A stretch of 26,920 nt of DNA from an uncultured Propionivibrio sp. (lineage in GTDB: Bacteria; Pseudomonadota; Gammaproteobacteria; Burkholderiales; Rhodocyclaceae): positions 1 through 26,920 of the forward strand of contig CALAIL010000073.1 in assembly GCA_937923255.1 (NCBI GenBank), read 5' to 3'. Made by a program: the position numbers and the translations under genes. The notes below the pieces were generated by a model. It saw nothing but the letters and a program-made list of their open reading frames with translations, made no database searches and was not told where the DNA came from. Shown in pieces: positions 22,023-26,920 of this stretch. Within the stretch, counting starts at the first letter, position 1, and each line of letters opens with the position of its first letter.

Positions 22023-23559
22023 CTTGAATCTCCTTTTTCTTGCGCCCGCGCGGTTTTTGGGGCGGGGTTTGCGCAGCGCGTTGGGCGCGGATGCGTTCCA
22101 GCAGAGCGCTGGCGGGTTCGTCACTGGGGTCTTGCGGCACCAGTTCACCGGCAAAGGCAGCGCGCAGGATGTTTTGGCGTTGGGCGGTGGTTTGTTTGAA
22201 AGAGAACTCAATACGTTTTAATTGTTCAGATATTTCATTAGTTTGAAAATTAAGCTTCAAGACAATTTCTTGCTGCTCTTTAAATGGCGGCATTGGTATT
22301 GCAAGTGCAGATAGCTTTGAGCCATTTACATTAGCTTGACCAACTTGCTGAACAACCACTGACTTTACCCATTGTCTCCCATACGCAGAATTGATATATG
22401 CCGAAGCAAGCTCAGGCAGATAGCCGTCAGAGAAACGAACCCCGATCAAATATGAGGCAAAAGAACAAGGATCAACCTGTAATCTATAAATAGCAGTCTT
22501 TCCAACCAGCTCAGGGCTATTGGTTCGATTGAACAATAAGTCGCCATCTTGCAAATACAAAGCAGGAAATTCGACATGATTTATAGGAAGATATTTTAAG
22601 ATTGAGAAATCTAGCTCTCCATCCTTAATATTTCCCATACGCAAAACAGGAACACCAGATGCATCCTCATTTGTTTTGGATGACGAGCCATATCTTTGTT
22701 CAATAGTGAGTTGCTCCACACTCGCCCACACCCAGCCTTCAGGCAACGTAGGCAGGTTCTGGGTATCTGGTGGGATCGGCTCGGGGTATTTGCCTTGCCA
22801 GTTTTTGGGCGGGGTTTTGCCTTGCTGGGCGAATTTTTCCAGTTGTTTGGCTTCCCAGCGGGCGCGGCGTTCTTGCAGGATGCGTGCCAGCAGCTCGGCG
22901 CCGGTTTCTGTGGGCGGGTGTTGCGCGCGCCAATCGGCAGTGAGCTGGCCTTCGACTGCGGCTTTTAGCAAGGATTGGCGGTATTGCGCCAGCTTTTTTT
23001 GTGCGGCTTTCAGCTCGGCCACCCCGGCATCAAGGTCGGAAAGCAGTTCTTCTAGCTTGGCAACGATACGGGTTTGTTCGGTAAGTGGTGCAATCGCCAA
23101 AGGAATTCTCCGCATGGTCGAACTTGTTAGTTTCAACCTTGTCGAGCCTGTGACGTAAGGTTGATAGTCAATGGTGTTAAGTTGATAGCAAAGAAACCGA
23201 TTGTTCATTACACCGTCAGCGCCAGATAAAATATGGGCGTGGTTATTAACCCAGAAGCGCCCATTTGCCAAATATGCTTTCTCCTTTATCGGGTCTAAAA
23301 ATGGCGCCGCATCCTCACCAAGTAATACGCGCTCACCCTCGGAGCGAAATGCATCGATAAATCCAACTTGGCCGGTCGCCCCATAGTAGGGATAGAGGTC
23401 GTTCAGAGACTTTCCACTAATTCGACTATCACGCTCTGATGCATTGATTGGCTCTCGCTCAGAATCCATGACATTTACAACAGCATCCAGTGGTGCTTTA
23501 ACCCAACCGACTGGAAGCCTTTCACTTTGCGTCGCCGCGCCTTCTGCCTTCAAGCTCAC
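22015..23559 (-). CDS. hsdS: Type I restriction-modification specificity subunit HsdS
   Basis: A 514-residue DNA-recognition subunit with two target-recognition domains. TRD1 (about 15-155) has YPYYGATGQVGFID. The central helix LEELLSDLDAGVAELKAAQKKLA spans about 170-200. TRD2 begins near 265 with LPEGWVWASVEQL and runs to about 440, followed by a second coiled coil (PPFKEQQEIVLKLN...) and a Lys/Arg-rich tail (PRGRKKKEIQ). The start is a GTG at 23559 overlapping the TGA of hsdR (GTGA). The A+T content is higher in TRD2, as is common for exchangeable recognition domains. It also overlaps the ATP-binding protein gene by 8 bp. Confidence 0.95.
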   Translation of the reverse strand: MSLKAEGAATQSERLPVGWVKAPLDAVVNVMDSEREPINASERDSRISGKSLNDLYPYYGATGQVGFIDAFRSEGERVLLGEDAAPFLDPIKEKAYLANGRFWVNNHAHILSGADGVMNNRFLCYQLNTIDYQPYVTGSTRLKLTSSTMRRIPLAIAPLTEQTRIVAKLEELLSDLDAGVAELKAAQKKLAQYRQSLLKAAVEGQLTADWRAQHPPTETGAELLARILQERRARWEAKQLEKFAQQGKTPPKNWQGKYPEPIPPDTQNLPTLPEGWVWASVEQLTIEQRYGSSSKTNEDASGVPVLRMGNIKDGELDFSILKYLPINHVEFPALYLQDGDLLFNRTNSPELVGKTAIYRLQVDPCSFASYLIGVRFSDGYLPELASAYINSAYGRQWVKSVVVQQVGQANVNGSKLSALAIPMPPFKEQQEIVLKLNFQTNEISEQLKRIEFSFKQTTAQRQNILRAAFAGELVPQDPSDEPASALLERIRAQRAAQTPPQKPRGRKKKEIQDV

Positions 23560-26333
23560 GCCACCAGCTCCCCATTCATTTCATTCATCAGCGCGTCCAG
23601 TTCCGGGCCAAATAGTTGCCAGGCTTTTTGCAGGCCGCCGTGGCCGGCGAGTTCGGCGTAGTCGAAGTCTTCACGGCTGATGCTGCAACTGTTGGCGATG
23701 TGGTCTTTCATCAGGCGCAGCCAGTCCATTTGCTCTGGCGTAAAGACAGTGCGGCGTTGGGCGTTGTGGCGGAAGACCCAGGCCTGGAAGCGTTTGTCCA
23801 CCTCGTCGGCAAAGGGTTTGAGTTCGGTATCCAGCCCCAGGGCGAAGCGCAGCAGAGAGATCAAGTCAGTGAGCTGGCGCTGGCGGCTGACGCCTTTGAC
23901 CTGATGGCCCTGGATGCGGGCGTAGGCGCTCCAGAGTTTTTCGGTGGTGAGCAGGAGCGGCGGCAGGCTTAGGCGTTCGTGCAGTTCTTCGATCATGTCG
24001 AAGGTGAGTGCACGGCGCTGGTAGGGTTGCTGGTAGAAAAAGGCGAGCGCGGCAATGTCGTCTTTGTGCTGCTCAAGGTAGTCGGCAAAGCGCTGGATGG
24101 TGGCTCGGGCTTGCGCTTCGGCCTGCTTGCTGAAGCCTGAGTAGGTGACTTGATCGAGGTTGATGTGGTCGATGATTTGCTCGCGTTCGCGGCGGGCGGT
24201 TTCGAGGGCTTCGCGCAGCGAAGGGTTATCGAAGGGCGCGCAGGCGGCAGCGACGCGCTGGGCGCGGGCGGCGTCGATTTCTTCAGGCAGCAGGGTGTCT
24301 TCACTGCGGGTGATGCCCTTGGCCTGGGCGGTGGCCAGCGCGGTTTGCACGATGGCGTCTGGGTCGAGCGCGGTGATGAGCGCCTTGCCCAGTTCGCCTA
24401 CGGATATGCCGCCGCTGGTTTTTTCAATGCGCGCCTGGGCCTTGCTGTCGAGCTGCTTGGCCAGGCGCACCAAGCGGTTGCCCAGGCTCAGCACGGTGTC
24501 GTCGTCGCGGCTACCAAGGGCCACGCCTTGCAGCAAGGCTTTAAGGGCAACGCCAGGTTTTTTCTCCAGCGGGCGGCTTTCGGTTTTGAGGGATTTTTCA
24601 ACGCCCACGGCGTCGATCAGCACGAAGCGGGCTTTGGCGCCTTCGGCGCTGCCGCTAACGCGCTTGAGGCCATCGGCATCCAGACTGCGCACGCCGCGGC
24701 CTTTCATTTGCTCGTAATAGCCTTTGCTGCGCACGTCGCGCATGAAGAGCAGCACTTCCAGCGGTCTGATGTCGGTGCCGGTGGCGATCATGTCCACGGT
24801 GACGGCGATGCGCGGGTGGTAGTCGTTGCGGAAGCTACTCAAGATGCCGTCGGCGTCTTTCTCGGAATAAGTGACTTTGCGGCAAAAGTTGTTGCCCTGG
24901 CCGTAAACCTCGCGCACGATCTGGATGATGTCGTCGGCGTGGCTGTCGGTTTGGGCAAAGATCAGGGTTTTGGGCACTTCTTTGCGGGCGGGGAAGATCT
25001 GCGTTTCTACCGCGGTTTTCATGGCCTGGATGACCTGCCGGATTTGGCTGGGGTTGACCACGGAGCGATTCAGCGCCTTGGCGCTGTAGGGGGTGTCTTC
25101 TTCGATTTGCGCCCAGCGTTTTTTGCGGGTGTCACGGTCGCGGTGATCCACCCATTCGCGGGCCTTGAGTTCGGCACCTTTCTGGGTGATTTCGGTTTCG
25201 ATTTCGTACACGTCGTAGCCGACGTTGACGCCATCGGCCACGGATTGCTCGTAGGTGTATTCGGCGACGATGTTTTCGTTGAAAAAGCCGTAGGTGCGCT
25301 GGTCCGGTGTCGCAGTTAGGCCAATCAGGCTGGCATCGAAGTAGTCCAGCACCTGCTTCCACAGGTTGTAGATGCTGCGGTGGCATTCGTCGATGATAAT
25401 GAAGTCGAAGCTTTCTACCGGCACGTCAGGGTTGTAGTGCACGAATTTTTCCTGCCCGGCGCTTTGCTGCACTTCGTTGAGTGAAATGTCTTCCGCCGAT
25501 TCGTCGATCGGCTCGCCCGAAAGAATCGAATACATGCGCTGAATAGTGCTGATGCACACCTCCGCGTACGGATCAATATGTGAAGACGCCAGGCGCTGTA
25601 CCCTGTACAGCTCGGTGAACTTTCGGCCATCGTCAGGCGGGGTGTAGGCCATGAACTCCTGATGCGCCTGTTTGCCAAGGTTGCGGGTATCAACCAAAAA
25701 CAACACGCGCCTAGCGCCGGCGAACTTGATCAAGCGATAGACAGCGGTGATGGCGGTGTAGGTTTTTCCCGAGCCAGTGGCCATGTGCACCAAGGCGCGC
25801 GGCTTGTTTTGGGCAAGCGATTTTTCCAGCCCGGTAACGGCGCTGATCTGGCAAGCACGCAAGCTGCGTTCAGGCAAGGGCGGCATGTGTTCGGCCAAAC
25901 GGCGACGCAGGGTTTCAGGTTGCTCAAGCCAATCGGCCAGGGTTTGTGGCCGAAAGAAATGGAAGATTTCACGCGAGCGCGGCGCGGGGTCGGCGCCGTC
26001 GGTAAAACGGATGATTTGCCCGGTGGCCTCGAACAAAAAGCGTAGTGGTTGATTGCCCTGCCGCCATTTTAGGGTGGCGTTGGCGTAACGGGCGGTTTGG
26101 CTCTCGGCCACGGTGAGAACGGCGCCGGCGCTGTCTTTCTTGGCCTCGATCACGCCCACGGGATCACGGTTGACGAACAGCACGTAATCAGCCGGGCCGG
26201 TGTCGGTGGGGTATTCGCGTACAGCTACGCCAACGCCAGCGCCCAGATTGAGCGCCCGCATGTCCTGAATGATCCAGCCGGCTTGCTCTAGCTTGAGGTC
26301 GATTTGCTGGCGAGCCTTGGTTTCCGGCGTCAT
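23556..26333 (-). CDS. hsdR: Type I restriction enzyme subunit HsdR (EcoEI-type)
   Basis: A 925-residue motor-nuclease subunit that translocates DNA and cuts far from the target. The PD-(D/E)xK nuclease has D49 and E63-AK in GPADYVLFVNRDPVGVIEAKK. The helicase part has Walker A ATGSGKT (185-191), DECH (315-318) and TATP (340-343), with VDMIATGTDIRP and QMKGRGVR as later motifs. The C-terminal region resembles the EcoEI HsdR C-terminal domain. The ATG at 26333 has AAAGGA upstream and the MTPETKARQQIDLKLEQAGW start; an ATG at 26375 lacks a ribosome binding site. It is first in the island and overlaps hsdS by 4 bp. No mutation is apparent, so the system may be active. Confidence 0.95.
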   Translation of the reverse strand: MTPETKARQQIDLKLEQAGWIIQDMRALNLGAGVGVAVREYPTDTGPADYVLFVNRDPVGVIEAKKDSAGAVLTVAESQTARYANATLKWRQGNQPLRFLFEATGQIIRFTDGADPAPRSREIFHFFRPQTLADWLEQPETLRRRLAEHMPPLPERSLRACQISAVTGLEKSLAQNKPRALVHMATGSGKTYTAITAVYRLIKFAGARRVLFLVDTRNLGKQAHQEFMAYTPPDDGRKFTELYRVQRLASSHIDPYAEVCISTIQRMYSILSGEPIDESAEDISLNEVQQSAGQEKFVHYNPDVPVESFDFIIIDECHRSIYNLWKQVLDYFDASLIGLTATPDQRTYGFFNENIVAEYTYEQSVADGVNVGYDVYEIETEITQKGAELKAREWVDHRDRDTRKKRWAQIEEDTPYSAKALNRSVVNPSQIRQVIQAMKTAVETQIFPARKEVPKTLIFAQTDSHADDIIQIVREVYGQGNNFCRKVTYSEKDADGILSSFRNDYHPRIAVTVDMIATGTDIRPLEVLLFMRDVRSKGYYEQMKGRGVRSLDADGLKRVSGSAEGAKARFVLIDAVGVEKSLKTESRPLEKKPGVALKALLQGVALGSRDDDTVLSLGNRLVRLAKQLDSKAQARIEKTSGGISVGELGKALITALDPDAIVQTALATAQAKGITRSEDTLLPEEIDAARAQRVAAACAPFDNPSLREALETARREREQIIDHINLDQVTYSGFSKQAEAQARATIQRFADYLEQHKDDIAALAFFYQQPYQRRALTFDMIEELHERLSLPPLLLTTEKLWSAYARIQGHQVKGVSRQRQLTDLISLLRFALGLDTELKPFADEVDKRFQAWVFRHNAQRRTVFTPEQMDWLRLMKDHIANSCSISREDFDYAELAGHGGLQKAWQLFGPELDALMNEMNGELVA

Positions 26334-26698
26334 GTGTGTTTTCCTTTTGCTTGACGCTGTTTCGTCGCTCACCATTCTAACAGGGATACACCCGGCAATT
26401 TTCCGCGTCTATTACCGCCAGCCGAGAATGATCGATTACCACCGCTTTCTATTTCCTTGTCTTCTTTTTTTCCGGCAAATGCGGTAGCGGCCGGCGGGCA
26501 ACAAGCAGGTGACGGATCGCCATTTACTGCGTGGTCTGCCGGCGGCTTACCGCCTTCCCTTTTGGCAAATTCGAGCCGCTCTTTAAACTTGCGAAGTCCC
26601 CTCTGAAACCCTTTTATCCACGGATATCTCCCCGACAGGGGAAGAATTGGAAAAATGCGGGTGCGGAAGCGCAGACGAATCTCCAAAAAAGGGGAAGC
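26334..26698. other. Region upstream of hsdR
   Basis: About 365 bp between hsdR and the right-hand repeats. The hsdR promoter should be here, but I see no strong -35/-10 pair on the minus strand. None of the tandem octamers found near hsdM appears. A minus-strand open frame at 26369-26686 has no ribosome binding site or recognisable domain and is not called. Confidence 0.4.
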
Positions 26699-26853
26699 TG
26701 AAGCCCGCGTATTTAGGACATTTCAGAGGGGACGCCCTGAACACCGCGTAAACAGGGCATCTCCGGCGCACATGCCCTGAAGTCCTTTATTTATAAGGGT
26801 TTCAGAGGTGCCTGCCCGGAAACACCCCATCCACATGGGGTTGCGTGCAGCCC
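26699..26853. repeat. Tandem array of ~40-bp palindromic units (cluster 5)
   Basis: Three clear units (TGAAGCCCGCGTATTTAGG..., TGAACACCGCGTAAACAGGG..., TGAAGTCC...AAGGGTTTC) of 39-40 bp and a shortened last unit ending TTGCGTGCAGCCC. The last unit matches the last unit of cluster 1 (288-323) and is followed, as there, by CCCTTTTTAAAA and the Correia-like element. Confidence 0.7.
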
Positions 26854-26873
26854 TTTTTAAAAACCAGACAATC

Positions 26874-26920
26874 TATAGCGGCTCGACTTTGCCAAAAGGC
26901 AAGGCGGCGAGCCGCAGACA
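26874..26920. mobile_element. Correia-like element, left end, cut by the window edge
   Basis: TATAGCGGCTCGACTTTGCC then AAAAGGCAAGGCGGCGAGCC then GCAGACA: the first 47 bases of the element at 343-446 with only one or two differences, in the same orientation. The rest lies outside the window, so length and right end are not known. GCAGACA is closer to the neisserial Correia core than the GCTGACA of copy A. Confidence 0.65.

Noticed and set aside
24150..25319. Plus-strand 389-codon frame antisense to hsdR
   Set aside because: hsdR motifs are intact on the minus strand; the antisense product is low-complexity Gly/Ala/Phe/Val-rich sequence.
26369..26686. Minus-strand frame upstream of hsdR as a small RM control gene
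   Set aside because: No helix-turn-helix pattern, no ribosome binding site, and its composition matches non-coding sequence.

Overview
The window looks like a high-GC betaproteobacterial chromosome segment. The run argS, SPOR-domain protein, dsbA, SDR is an arrangement I associate with Betaproteobacteria. An anaerobic ubiquinone set (ubiUVT), a TRAP transporter, rapZ and ubiX also fit a respiratory betaproteobacterium; Rhodocyclales or a relative is my guess from gene content alone. No tRNA, rRNA, CRISPR array or transposase gene was seen.

Layout. (1) Positions 1-543 hold repeats: a periodic array of about 40-bp palindromic units (131-323), then two head-to-tail copies of an element of about 100 bp (343-543) that closely resembles the neisserial Correia element. 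(2) Positions 556-1549 carry two small exported proteins on the minus strand. (3) Positions 1986-5999 carry argS, a SPOR-domain membrane protein, dsbA and an SDR oxidoreductase on the plus strand. (4) After a 550-bp gap with degenerate repeat units comes ubiU-ubiV-ubiT (6549-9001), for oxygen-independent ubiquinone synthesis. (5) Positions 9058-11193 (minus) carry a GIDE-domain membrane protein with an EF-hand, LemA and a YajD-type HNH protein; a DUF1289 gene follows on the plus strand. (6) Positions 11756-14757 (minus) encode a tripartite TRAP transporter with a hairpin between dctP and dctQ. (7) A second 40-bp-unit array (15112-15275) separates this from an M20D amidohydrolase; divergent to it are rapZ and ubiX, which overlap by 8 bp. 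(8) Positions 18337-26333 (minus) hold a type I restriction-modification island in transcription order hsdR, hsdS, an AlbA_2/GHKL ATP-binding protein, a 740-bp gap, then hsdM. (9) From 26699 to the end the 40-bp array and the start of the Correia-like element reappear in the same orientation as at the left edge.

The most interesting parts are two. The first is the Correia-like miniature element coupled to the 40-bp array, at both ends of the window. The second is the gap upstream of hsdM, which holds two similar modules. Each module is a pair of tandem-octamer sites 88-89 bp apart around an AT-rich promoter-like stretch. In each, one site overlaps an ATG: that of hsdM in one module, that of a broken winged-helix gene in the other. 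This suggests a dedicated circuit controlling the methyltransferase separately from hsdRS.

How the genes work together: UbiUVT and UbiX both serve ubiquinone synthesis (UbiUVT without oxygen, UbiX making the prenyl-FMN cofactor of UbiD). The TRAP genes form one uptake system. HsdR, HsdS and HsdM form one restriction-modification enzyme. All functional calls rest on motif recognition by eye; no database search was run.
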